Shown: one piece after another, positions 1 to 7,487 of the stretch | How the letters are laid out: each line of letters starts with the position of its first letter | Position numbering within the stretch: the first letter of the stretch is position 1 | NCBI GenBank assembly: GCA_017308215.1 | Contig: JAFKFQ010000446.1 | Location: forward strand, 1 to 32,834 | DNA from: a bacterium | Lineage (GTDB): Bacteria > Planctomycetota > Planctomycetia > Gemmatales > Gemmataceae | Direction of reading: 5' to 3' | Length of the DNA: 32,834 nt | Notes under the pieces: generated by a model | The model's input: only the letters and a program-made list of their open reading frames with translations | Database searches by the model: none | What the model was told of the DNA's origin: nothing | Position numbers and translations under genes: made by a program

Positions 1-603
1 GGCCGCGACGCCCCGCTTCCGCAGCCGGTCGGCGAGGAGCTTCCGCCCCTTCGCCAGCCGGCTCGAAATCGTGCCCTCCGGCACCCCGAGCCGCCCGGCC
101 GCGTCCCGCCGGCTGACGCCGTCGAGCTCGCACAGCACCACCGCGGCGCGGACGTGGTCCGGCAGGGCGGCGACCTCCTCGTCGAGCGCCCGGAGGGCGT
201 CGGCGTCGGGGGGCTGGTACGACTCGGCGGCGCGATCGGGGACGGTGGGCACGGGCGCCTCGCGGGCGCGGCGGCGGGCGGACACGGCGCGGGCCTCCCG
301 GGCGACCCGGACGGCCACCCCGTACATCCACCCGCGGACACCCTCGGCCGGGTTCACGTCGGCGGCGCGGCGGGCGAGCACCAGGAACGCCGCCTGGAAG
401 GCGTCGTCCGCGAGGTGGGAATCGCCGGTGACGCGCCGGCAGACGCCGAGGACCATCGGCCCGACACGGCGGACCAGTTCCGCGAAGGCGTCGGGGTCGC
501 GGGTGCGGGCGAACCGGGCGACGAGCCGGCCGTCGGCCGGCGGGTCGGGGTCGGCGGCCCGGGCGAGGCGGCCGAGGGCGGCGGACAGGGCGGGGCGAGA
601 CAT
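1..603 (-). CDS. ECF sigma factor with propeller architecture, 3'-truncated by window edge
   Basis: This is the N-terminal 201 codons of another array member; the gene runs off the left edge. Sigma region 2 lies at about residues 30-105, with the DDAFQAAFLVLARRA and GWMYGVAVRVARE motifs. The region 4 helix-turn-helix is at about 140-195, with CELDGVSRRDAAGRLGVPEGTISSRLAKGRK. The start is ATG at 603, preceded by GGAGG. The whole segment aligns without any indel to the sigma part of the gene at 19235-21052 (constant offset 20449). By hand comparison roughly nine in ten bases are identical, and the similarity continues into the 5' flank. The transmembrane helix and propeller are inferred from that paralogue and are not visible here. 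The array therefore continues beyond the window. Confidence 0.9.
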   Translation of the reverse strand, partial: MSRPALSAALGRLARAADPDPPADGRLVARFARTRDPDAFAELVRRVGPMVLGVCRRVTGDSHLADDAFQAAFLVLARRAADVNPAEGVRGWMYGVAVRVAREARAVSARRRAREAPVPTVPDRAAESYQPPDADALRALDEEVAALPDHVRAAVVLCELDGVSRRDAAGRLGVPEGTISSRLAKGRKLLADRLRKRGVAA

Positions 604-660
604 CGGAACCTCCGCGGCGGGCCACCGCGGCCCGCCACCCCACTTGGGGCACAGCGGCCG

Positions 661-668
661 GGCGCGTC
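661..668 (-). promoter_or_regulatory. Array upstream block GACGCGCC (for the gene at 1-603)
   Basis: The plus strand reads GGCGCGTC here, so GACGCGCC in the direction of the genes. It lies 57 nt upstream of the ATG at 603. The same octamer recurs at 54-61 nt before most other array genes. A role in promoter recognition or autoregulation is inference. Confidence 0.45.
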
Positions 669-682
669 GCGGGAAAAGCGAA

Positions 683-710
683 AACCGGTCGGGCAGGCAC
701 CCGTCCGGTT
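683..710 (-). terminator. Terminator hairpin of the gene at 732-2534
   Basis: Two 11-base arms (683-693 and 700-710, one central T:T mismatch) flank a 6-nt loop just after the stop at 732. In minus-strand direction a short T-rich run follows (TTCGCTTTT). This fits a rho-independent terminator. Confidence 0.55.
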
Positions 711-731
711 CAGAATCGCATGCGGGTCGCG

Positions 732-2534
732 TTACCGCCAGTCGATCTGGCTGGGGAGCCGCCACGCCCACTCGGGGGTCGTGGTTTCGGACAGGATCGT
801 CCGCGGGTTCCGCCCGTCCGCGTCGCAGAGGATCACGCGGCTGAACCGCTCCTGGTCGAACGTCTTTCCGCTCGGAGCCCCTTCCAGAATGTAGGCCACG
901 CGCCGCCCGTCCGGGGACCAGCAGAAGAAGTGTATCGCGGCGCCCGGCGGTGCATCGGCCAGGTGCGTAGCCGCACCCGTCGCCACGTCGATCGAGACCA
1001 GCCGGATCGTCTGCGGTCGGATCGCCCGCGGTGTGGTCTCTGCCGGCACGTTGACGCGGGGGAGCACCAAGGCCATGCCCGCGGAGGGCCGGCTGGCCTG
1101 GACCGTGGTCTCCGCCGACCCGTCGACACGGGCGAGTACCCGCCGCCCGTCCGGGGAGAACCGGGCACAGTAACTCGTAACGCCTCCCGTCAGCGACTTG
1201 TGCGCCGTTCCGTCCCGCCTCATCATCCACAACCACTGGCCGTATCTCGCCTCGTTCTGGACGGTCAGGAAGTACCGGCCGTCCCGGGACCAGTCGGCCA
1301 GGAGGTGGTCTTCTGGCAGTTTGAGTGGAGTCTGCGCCCGGGTCTCTACGTTCATGATGACGTGACGGGCACTCCCCTGCCCGCCGATGAAGGGGAGAAC
1401 ATGGAACGCCGTCACGGCAAGCTCGGTCCCGTCCCTGGACCAGATGACATGCCCCCAGCCGGGGAATTCGGTGGTGCCGCCCTCGGGGCCGTCCGCCGCG
1501 AGTGACCGGACATTGACCCGGAACCCGGGCCGGTTGTCGGGCGTGTCCTTCCCTTGCACCACCGCCACCCTCTTCCCGTTCGGGGTCACCGCGAGCCACT
1601 GAGGGAACCAGACGTCTCTTCCGGTATGAAGACTCCGCTCGTTGCGCCCGTCCGGGTCGATGCCGACGAGTTCCCGACCCCGGCTGAACACGATGCGGCC
1701 GGGTCTCGCCGCTTCTTCTGGAAGGGGGGCGGCCGCACGCGCGGCGGGCGCGACCGTGGTCGCGGGTGCGGGCGAAAGCAAGCCGGTCGCCAACGCAATT
1801 GTGACGACCGCGAGGAAGCCCGGTGCGAGGATGCGGGGGACCATGGCGCGGCAGGCTCCGTGAGCAAGAGCGACGACCACGGGCGAAGCGGGCGCGCCGG
1901 AACCGAGTGCGGAGGCGGCGGACGCGAGCGCCGGTGGAACGGCGACCGGGGCGAGCCGCGCCGGGGCGAACCCACGGGCGGCGAGCCGCGCCGCCAGGCG
2001 CTTGCGGGCGAGGGCAAGCCGGCTACTGAGCGTGCCTTCCGCGATACCGAGTTCCCGCGCCGCGGCGGCGCGCGGGCGGCCTTCGAGCTCGCACAGCACG
2101 ACCGCCGCGCGAAAGATGCTCGGCAGTCGCTCGACCTCCTCGACCACCGCCCGCGCCGCGTCCGGGTCAAACGGCTCCGCCGTTCGCTCGGGCACGTCGG
2201 GGACAGCCGCGACCAGGGCCTCGCGGCCGCGCCGCTCGCACGCCTTTCGCGCGGTCCGCAGCGCGACGCCGTACAGCCACGCCGCCACCCGGTCGCGCGG
2301 GCCGAGCCGGTCGGCCTTCCGCGCGAGCACCAGAAACGCTGCCTGAAAAGCGTCGTCGGCGTCGTGGGCGTGGCGGGTGATGCGGCGGCACACGGCCAGC
2401 ACCATCGGCCCGTGCCGGCGGACGAGCTCGGCGAACGTGTCTCCGTCCCGCGCCGCGGCGAAGCGGGCAAGTAACTCGGTGTCGGTGGTGGGGTCGGCCA
2501 GCCGGGCGAGGCGGGCGGACAGGGCGGCGGACAT
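732..2534 (-). CDS. ECF sigma factor fused to TM helix and PD40-like propeller
   Basis: The 600-residue protein has sigma region 2 at about residues 20-92 (DDAFQAAFLVLARKA, AAWLYGVALRTARKA) and region 4 at about 130-185 (CELEGRPRAAAARELGIAEGTLSSRL). An Ala/Pro linker follows, then one hydrophobic helix at about 235-254. From residue 278 on there are blades with WSRDGTELAV, DWSRDGRYFLT, FSPDGRRVLA and WSPDGRRVAY motifs, ending in IDWR. The expected topology is sigma inside and propeller in the periplasm, which would make it a one-protein sensor and transcription factor; that is inference. No separate anti-sigma gene is adjacent. The start is ATG after GGAGG with a 5-nt spacer. Its last third has an insertion of about 25 residues between two blades that the closest paralogues lack. 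Confidence 0.93.
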   Translation of the reverse strand: MSAALSARLARLADPTTDTELLARFAAARDGDTFAELVRRHGPMVLAVCRRITRHAHDADDAFQAAFLVLARKADRLGPRDRVAAWLYGVALRTARKACERRGREALVAAVPDVPERTAEPFDPDAARAVVEEVERLPSIFRAAVVLCELEGRPRAAAARELGIAEGTLSSRLALARKRLAARLAARGFAPARLAPVAVPPALASAASALGSGAPASPVVVALAHGACRAMVPRILAPGFLAVVTIALATGLLSPAPATTVAPAARAAAPLPEEAARPGRIVFSRGRELVGIDPDGRNERSLHTGRDVWFPQWLAVTPNGKRVAVVQGKDTPDNRPGFRVNVRSLAADGPEGGTTEFPGWGHVIWSRDGTELAVTAFHVLPFIGGQGSARHVIMNVETRAQTPLKLPEDHLLADWSRDGRYFLTVQNEARYGQWLWMMRRDGTAHKSLTGGVTSYCARFSPDGRRVLARVDGSAETTVQASRPSAGMALVLPRVNVPAETTPRAIRPQTIRLVSIDVATGAATHLADAPPGAAIHFFCWSPDGRRVAYILEGAPSGKTFDQERFSRVILCDADGRNPRTILSETTTPEWAWRLPSQIDWR

Positions 2535-2588
2535 CCGAACCTCCGCGGGCGGCGACGGCCGCCCACCAGTAACCCCGCCCGGCGGTCC

Positions 2589-2596
2589 GGCGCGTC
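2589..2596 (-). promoter_or_regulatory. Array upstream block GACGCGCC (for the gene at 732-2534)
   Basis: The octamer lies 54 nt upstream of the ATG at 2534 and is followed on the plus strand by ACGGAAAA, as in several other array spacers. Confidence 0.45.
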
Positions 2597-2617
2597 ACGG
2601 AAAACGAAGAAATCGGG

Positions 2618-3655
2618 CTACCGCCAATCGAGTTCGCCGTAGGCCCAGTCGGCGATGAAGTTCCCCCGCCCGGACGCGAGTGTCTTCGGGTTCCGCCCGT
2701 CGGCGCCGGCGACGATCAGGTGCGTCTGCGTTTCGGGCGTCGTGTCGAGTTGGTCCTTGGCGAGAATGTGCGGGTAGAGGCGGAGCCAGGTGTAGGCAAC
2801 CCGCTTACCGTCCGGGGACCACGCCACTCCGATCGCCCGGGCGTTTTCGGGAAAGCCGGCCAGCGGCTCGCGCTTCCCGGTCGCCACGTCGAGCCGGTAC
2901 GGGCGGTGGCTCAGCTCCCACTTGTGGGCGTCCTTCTTCACCGGGTCACCGTCGGTAAACAGGACCGCCTTCCCGTCCGGGGAGAACCGCCCGACGATCG
3001 TACCGGCGGTGACCTGCAAGTCGGCGAGCGGCCGAACCTCGGCCGCCCCCGCCGCCGTCAGCCCGAGCTTCGCGGCCCGCCCCTTGCCCGTCCGGTGCTC
3101 GACCAGGAACGTCTTCCCGTCACGGGTCACGTCGAGCACCCGGCACCCGACCGGCAGGGCGAGCGGGGTCGTCTCGCCGGTGTCGGGGTCGAGCCGCACG
3201 GTGTCGTAGGCAGTCCGCCAGTGAGACGTGGCGATCCCCAGGATGATGCTCTTCCCGTCGGGCATCCACAGCGGTTCGAGGGCGAACCCGGAAACGTCGC
3301 GCACCTCGCGCAAGGCGAGTTCCCGGTCCACGCGGTTGAAAAGGATGCGCGCGGGCTCGGGCCGGGCAAGGACCGCCGGGCGGACGAGCAGCCGCACCTC
3401 GTCGTCCTTGCAGACGGTGAGCAGGAGTTGTCGGCCGTCCGGAGACACGGCGGCGCGGCCGCCGACCCACTTGATCCGCGCCTCTTTGAACTCGCCGCGC
3501 TTCGTGCCGTCCGGGTCGAACGCCGCGCACCCCAACGGCCGGGTGGCGACGATCACCCCCGGGCCGGCGGGCGCCCGAGGGGCTTTCTGTGCATCGGCCG
3601 TGGAGGCAACGGCGAGGGCCGCGAGCACGACCAGTGCGGGGGTGCGAAGCGACAT
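2618..3655 (-). CDS. Secreted PD40-like propeller protein without sigma domain
   Basis: This 345-residue protein is the odd member of the array. It has no sigma regions and starts with a signal peptide: a hydrophobic stretch at residues 5-17, then ASTADAQ as a probable cleavage region. Propeller blades follow, with FDPDGTKRGEF, SPDGRQLLLT, MPDGKSIILG, FSPDGKAVLF and WSPDGKRVAYTW motifs, and the same C-terminal LDWR as the sigma-fused members. ATG at 3655 has a GGAG eight bases upstream. The longer open frame upstream to 4387 only shadows the next gene. It starts 50 nt after the stop of the gene at 3706-5508 and its spacer lacks both the GACGCGCC block and a terminator, so co-transcription with that gene is likely. 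It might act as a soluble periplasmic partner or decoy for the membrane-bound paralogues (inference). Confidence 0.85.
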   Translation of the reverse strand: MSLRTPALVVLAALAVASTADAQKAPRAPAGPGVIVATRPLGCAAFDPDGTKRGEFKEARIKWVGGRAAVSPDGRQLLLTVCKDDEVRLLVRPAVLARPEPARILFNRVDRELALREVRDVSGFALEPLWMPDGKSIILGIATSHWRTAYDTVRLDPDTGETTPLALPVGCRVLDVTRDGKTFLVEHRTGKGRAAKLGLTAAGAAEVRPLADLQVTAGTIVGRFSPDGKAVLFTDGDPVKKDAHKWELSHRPYRLDVATGKREPLAGFPENARAIGVAWSPDGKRVAYTWLRLYPHILAKDQLDTTPETQTHLIVAGADGRNPKTLASGRGNFIADWAYGELDWR

Positions 3656-3705
3656 GCGACGGCTCCGGGGGCGGCGGCCCGCCCCATCGTCGCACGCGGG
3701 TCGCG

Positions 3706-5508
3706 CTACCGCCAGTCCACGCCGTCGAGTGCGACCACGCTCTCGGACGCGCCGCGCTCCGTCAGGATCGTGAGTTGGTTGCCGCCGTCGGCGTCGCAGA
3801 CGGTGAGGTGACTCTGCGTCTCCCGGGCGGCGCCGTCCACCGCCGGCGGGTGGCGCTCCCGCCAGGTGTAGGCGATCCGCTTCCCGTCCGGCGACCAGCA
3901 GAAGCCCATGTAGTCGACGTTCAGCGGCACGTCCTTGAGCGGGGTCGCCGTCGAGGTCGCGGCGTCGATCACCACGAGTTGAACCCGCAGGAGTCGCGTG
4001 TCCAGGCCCAGGTTGTCCAGCCGGTCGTTCTCCTTCTCGTCCTCGTCGGGGGCGACGAGGCGCGCCGCCAGCACCCGCGTGCCGTCGGGCGAGAACTTCG
4101 ACGGGTGCCAGGACGTGTTCGCCGCGACCAGCCGCTTGCGCGGCGTGCCGTCGCGGTTCATCACCCAGACCCCGGCGGGCGGTCGGGGCTCGCCGAACCG
4201 GAACTCGGTGGTGAGGAAGAACCGGCCGTCGCGGGACCAGTCGGCGATGACGTGGTTGGCGGGGAGCTTGACCGGGGTGCGGGCCTTCGTCGCCGGCGTG
4301 TACAGGAAGTGGGTGATCGTCGTGTCCTTCGGGGTGGCGCCCTCGGCGACCGCGCTCACGGCTAGCTGCGTGCCGTCCCCGGACCACGCGACAGTGTGCT
4401 CACTCTCCCCCTCGCCCTCCACAGCCGTCAGGCGACCGCCTTCACCGAATTCGTGGATGAACACCCAGACCCCCGGGTGCTTGTCGTAGATGCCGTCGAC
4501 GGAGGACTTCGGACCCGCGACCCGCTTCCCGTCCGGCGAAACGACGAACATCCTCGTGCGATACCGCAGTGTCTCGGGCAGCACGGTCGCCTCGTTCTTC
4601 CCGGTCGGGTCGAGCGCGATAAGTCCCCAGTTGCGTGAGACGACGATCCGGTTCGGCCCGACGGGCGCCGGCGCGGCCTTCGGCGGGTCGGCCGCTACCC
4701 GAACGGCCGGAGGAGCGGGCGCCGGCGCGGGCGGCCCGGCGGACAGTCCGACGGCCAGCGCCGCCGACGCGACTACCGTCAGGACGAGCGACGCGAGCGG
4801 GATGCGATGGGAGATCATGGCGCGGCCGACTCCGTGTGCGAGGGCGGCGACCGCGGGCGAGACCCGTGCGCCGGAACCGAGGGCGGAGGCCGCCGATGCC
4901 AGCGCCGGCGGGACGGCGATCGGGGCGAGCAGTGCCGGGCCGAACCCGCGGGCCGCCAGCCGTTCGGCCAGCCGCTTCCGGGCCGCCCCGAGACGGCTGC
5001 TGAGCGTCCCTTCGGCGATGCCCAACTCTCGCGCCGCCGCGGCCCGCGACCGACCTTCGAGCTCGCACAGCACGACGGCGGCCCGGTACCACGGCGGCAG
5101 CCGCTCGACCTCCTCGACTACCGCCCGGGCCGCGTCCGGGTCGACCGGCTCCGCCGTCCGTTCCGGTACGTCCGGCACCGCCGCGACGAGGGTTTCCCGC
5201 TCCCGCCGCCGCCAGCCGCGGGCCGCGGCCTTCCGCGCCGCCCGCACCGCGACCCCGTACAGCCACCCGCCCACCGGGTCACCCGAACCAAGCCGGTCGG
5301 CCTTGCGGGCGAGTACCAGGAAGGCCGCCTGGAAGGCGTCCTCGGCGTCGTGGGCGTGGGCGGTGACGCGGCGGCAGACGGCCAGCACCATCGGCCCGTG
5401 GCGGCGCACCAGCTCGGCGAACGCCGCCCCGTCCCGCGCCGCGGCGAAGCGGGCGAGCAGGTCGGCGTCGGGCGTCGGGAGGACGAGTTTCGTCAGGGCG
5501 GCGAGAAT
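3706..5508 (-). CDS. ECF sigma factor with TM helix and propeller; probable ATT start
   Basis: The protein has 600 residues if it starts at ATT 5508: region 2 about 18-92, region 4 about 130-187, transmembrane helix about 236-255, then a propeller ending in VDWR. An in-frame TGA lies 14 codons upstream of the ATT, and no ATG, GTG or TTG lies between them. The first in-frame GTG (5409) sits inside the conserved ELVRRHGP motif and would remove 33 residues that every paralogue keeps. ATT is seven bases after a perfect GGAGG, exactly where the paralogues have ATG. A gene finder would probably call the shorter GTG form. The propeller contains an acidic insertion with DEDEKEND between blades. Its sigma half and 5' flank most resemble the gene at 5637-7424. 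Confidence 0.88.
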   Translation of the reverse strand: MLAALTKLVLPTPDADLLARFAAARDGAAFAELVRRHGPMVLAVCRRVTAHAHDAEDAFQAAFLVLARKADRLGSGDPVGGWLYGVAVRAARKAAARGWRRRERETLVAAVPDVPERTAEPVDPDAARAVVEEVERLPPWYRAAVVLCELEGRSRAAAARELGIAEGTLSSRLGAARKRLAERLAARGFGPALLAPIAVPPALASAASALGSGARVSPAVAALAHGVGRAMISHRIPLASLVLTVVASAALAVGLSAGPPAPAPAPPAVRVAADPPKAAPAPVGPNRIVVSRNWGLIALDPTGKNEATVLPETLRYRTRMFVVSPDGKRVAGPKSSVDGIYDKHPGVWVFIHEFGEGGRLTAVEGEGESEHTVAWSGDGTQLAVSAVAEGATPKDTTITHFLYTPATKARTPVKLPANHVIADWSRDGRFFLTTEFRFGEPRPPAGVWVMNRDGTPRKRLVAANTSWHPSKFSPDGTRVLAARLVAPDEDEKENDRLDNLGLDTRLLRVQLVVIDAATSTATPLKDVPLNVDYMGFCWSPDGKRIAYTWRERHPPAVDGAARETQSHLTVCDADGGNQLTILTERGASESVVALDGVDWR

Positions 5509-5515
5509 CGTCGGG

Positions 5516-5520
5516 CCTCC
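5516..5520 (-). promoter_or_regulatory. Shine-Dalgarno GGAGG preceding an ATT start
   Basis: GGAGG is separated by seven bases from ATT at 5508. It supports initiation at the ATT and not at the downstream GTG (5409), which has no comparable site. Confidence 0.65.
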
Positions 5521-5566
5521 GGGGCGGCACCGCGCCGCCCACCCCGCTCACTCCCCGGGGCGGCCC

Positions 5567-5574
5567 GGCGCGTC
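5567..5574 (-). promoter_or_regulatory. Array upstream block GACGCGCC (for the gene at 3706-5508)
   Basis: The octamer lies 58 nt upstream of the ATT at 5508. This matching distance independently supports the ATT as the true start. Confidence 0.45.
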
Positions 5575-5587
5575 GCGGAAAATGAAA

Positions 5588-5615
5588 AACCGGCCGGGGT
5601 CGGCCCCGACCGGCT
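5588..5615 (-). terminator. Terminator hairpin of the gene at 5637-7424
   Basis: Two 12-base GC-rich arms (5588-5599 and 5604-5615, two mismatches) flank a 4-nt loop. TTTCATTTTCC follows in the minus-strand direction. It lies 21 nt after the stop at 5637. Confidence 0.55.
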
Positions 5616-5636
5616 CAGCATCGCACGAGCGCGTGG

Positions 5637-7424
5637 TCACCGCCAGTCGATCCCCCACATGAGATCATCGTTGGTCCACTGCCCACTGACGGACAGAATC
5701 GACCGCGGGTTCTGCCCGTCGGCGTCGGCGACGACGAGCCAGTAGTGGCGCACCGGGCCGTTCGGCCCCCGCCCCTCGGGGAGGGCGGGGCTGACCGGGT
5801 GGTACGACTTGACGTAGGCGACCTGCCGCCCGTCCGGGGACCAACAGCACCAGGGGGCGCCGCCACCCGCGCGCGGCCACCCAGGCAGCCGAGTCGCCTG
5901 GCCCGTCCCCAGATCGAGTACCTCCAGCGTCCCCGGCACGGGCGCCGCGCCCCGGCGGACCCAGGCCAGCGCCCGAGTCCCGTCCGGGCTGAACCGGGCG
6001 TGCCGGCACCAGTCGTCCGCCCCGGTCAGCAGCCGGGCGCCGGTCCCGTCCCGGTTCACCAACCCGAGCCGGGTCACCTGACCGTTGCGGTTGTCGCCGC
6101 GGACGTTGACCGTGTGGGCGGTGAGGAACCGCCGCCCGTCGCGGGACCAGTCGATGACGACGTGGTTGTCCGGGAGCTTCAACTCGGTCCGGGCCTTGGT
6201 CCCGGTGTGGACCAGGAAGTGCCGGCTGTGGGGGCCGGTGGGCCGGTCCTCGTCCCCGGTGGCCACGAGGAGTTCCAGCCCCGTGGGCGACCAGACCGCG
6301 GTGGTCGGGTGCTCGAACACGCCCAGCTCGACGGGTTCGTGCTCCGCCCTCAGCCCGCGGACGAAGAGCCGGTAGAACCCGGCCCGGACGAGCCTGCCGT
6401 CTTCCGTGTCGGGGATGAAGACCGCGGGATTCAGTTCCACCACCGCCACCTGGTGCCCGTTCGGGGACACGGCGAACGGCGACACGAAATGGCCCGGCCG
6501 GGCCGGAAGGATGGTAGCGAGGTTCCGCCCGTCCGGGTCGACGCCGACGAGTTCGCCCTTCCGCATCACCACGATCCGGTTCGGCCCGACCGCCGCCCTC
6601 GGGGCAGGCCCGGCGGCCCGCACGGCCGGCGGCGCGGGCGGCCCGGAGGGCAAACCGACGGTCAGCGCCGCCGACGCGATTACCGTCAGGACGAGTGACG
6701 CGACCGGGATGCGACAGGGGATCATGGCGCGACCGACTCCGTGTGCGAGGGCAGCGACCGCGGGCGAGACCGGGGCGCCGGAACCGAGGACGGAGGCCGC
6801 GGCGGTCAGCCCAAGCGGGACGGCGACGCCGACGAGCGCCGCCAGCGCGGCCGGGCCGTACCCGCGGGCACGCAGTCGCGTCGCCAGTCGTTTCCGCGCC
6901 GCGGCGAGTCGGCTGCTGAGCGTCCCCTCGGCGACGCCGAGCTCCCGTGCCGCCGCGGCGCGCGGCCGGCCTTCCAGTTCGCACAGCACCACCGCGCCGC
7001 GGAGCACGTCGGGCAGCCGCCCGACCTCCTCGATGACAGCGCGGGCCGCCTCCGGGTCAACCGGCTCCGCCAGCCGTGCCGGTACGCCGTCGAGCTCGCC
7101 GCCGACGGCCTCGCGGCCGCGCCTCCGCCACGCCCGGCCCGCGGCCTTGCGGGCCACCCGCCCCGCCACCCCGACCAGCCAACCGCCCACCGAGTCGGCC
7201 GGGCTGAGCCGGTCGGCCTTGCGGGCGAGGACGACGAAGACCGCCTGGAAGGCGTCCTCGGCGTCCTGCGCGTGGCGGGTGAGCCGGCGGCACACGGCGA
7301 GCACGGCAGGCCCGTGGCGGCGGACGAGCTCGGCGAACGCCGCCCCGTCCCGCTCGGCGGCGAAGCGGACGAGCAGGTCCGCGTCGGTCGGCGGGGGAGC
7401 GAGCTTCGTCAGGACGGCGAGAAT
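5637..7424 (-). CDS. ECF sigma factor with TM helix and propeller; probable ATT start
   Basis: The protein has 595 residues from ATT 7424. Region 2 lies at about 18-95 (DAFQAVFVVLARKA, with GWLVGVAGRVARK in place of the usual GWLYGVAVR), region 4 at about 130-187, the transmembrane helix at about 240-258, and a propeller ends in IDWR. As in its neighbour, an in-frame TGA lies 14 codons upstream and no ATG, GTG or TTG intervenes. The next GTG (7304) would delete 40 conserved residues. The bases around the ATT (GGAGG, seven bases, ATT CTC GCC) match those of the gene at 3706-5508. Only 63 nt separate it from the stop of the gene at 7488-9266, with no terminator or GACGCGCC block, so those two may form one transcript. 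Confidence 0.87.
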   Translation of the reverse strand: MLAVLTKLAPPPTDADLLVRFAAERDGAAFAELVRRHGPAVLAVCRRLTRHAQDAEDAFQAVFVVLARKADRLSPADSVGGWLVGVAGRVARKAAGRAWRRRGREAVGGELDGVPARLAEPVDPEAARAVIEEVGRLPDVLRGAVVLCELEGRPRAAAARELGVAEGTLSSRLAAARKRLATRLRARGYGPAALAALVGVAVPLGLTAAASVLGSGAPVSPAVAALAHGVGRAMIPCRIPVASLVLTVIASAALTVGLPSGPPAPPAVRAAGPAPRAAVGPNRIVVMRKGELVGVDPDGRNLATILPARPGHFVSPFAVSPNGHQVAVVELNPAVFIPDTEDGRLVRAGFYRLFVRGLRAEHEPVELGVFEHPTTAVWSPTGLELLVATGDEDRPTGPHSRHFLVHTGTKARTELKLPDNHVVIDWSRDGRRFLTAHTVNVRGDNRNGQVTRLGLVNRDGTGARLLTGADDWCRHARFSPDGTRALAWVRRGAAPVPGTLEVLDLGTGQATRLPGWPRAGGGAPWCCWSPDGRQVAYVKSYHPVSPALPEGRGPNGPVRHYWLVVADADGQNPRSILSVSGQWTNDDLMWGIDWR

Positions 7425-7431
7425 CGTTGGG

Positions 7432-7436
7432 CCTCC
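7432..7436 (-). promoter_or_regulatory. Shine-Dalgarno GGAGG preceding a second ATT start
   Basis: GGAGG is seven bases upstream of ATT 7424. The arrangement is the same as at 5516-5520. Confidence 0.65.
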
Positions 7437-7487
7437 GGGGCGGCACCGCGCCGCCCGCCCGGGTCATGCCCCGGCACGCGGGCGGCG

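Noticed and set aside
71-844. Long open frames on the plus strand across the sigma array (for example 71-844, 2720-3811, 4490-5662, 6406-7809, 6741-8567, 16515-18389, 19382-21352)
   Set aside because: Their translations are Arg/Pro/Gly/Ala-rich without domains, and they lie opposite well-supported sigma-propeller genes. Such mirror frames are expected at this G+C.
3656-4387. 5' extension of the secreted propeller gene
   Set aside because: The frame is open, but the translation is low-complexity and overlaps the next gene out of frame. The signal peptide starts at 3655.
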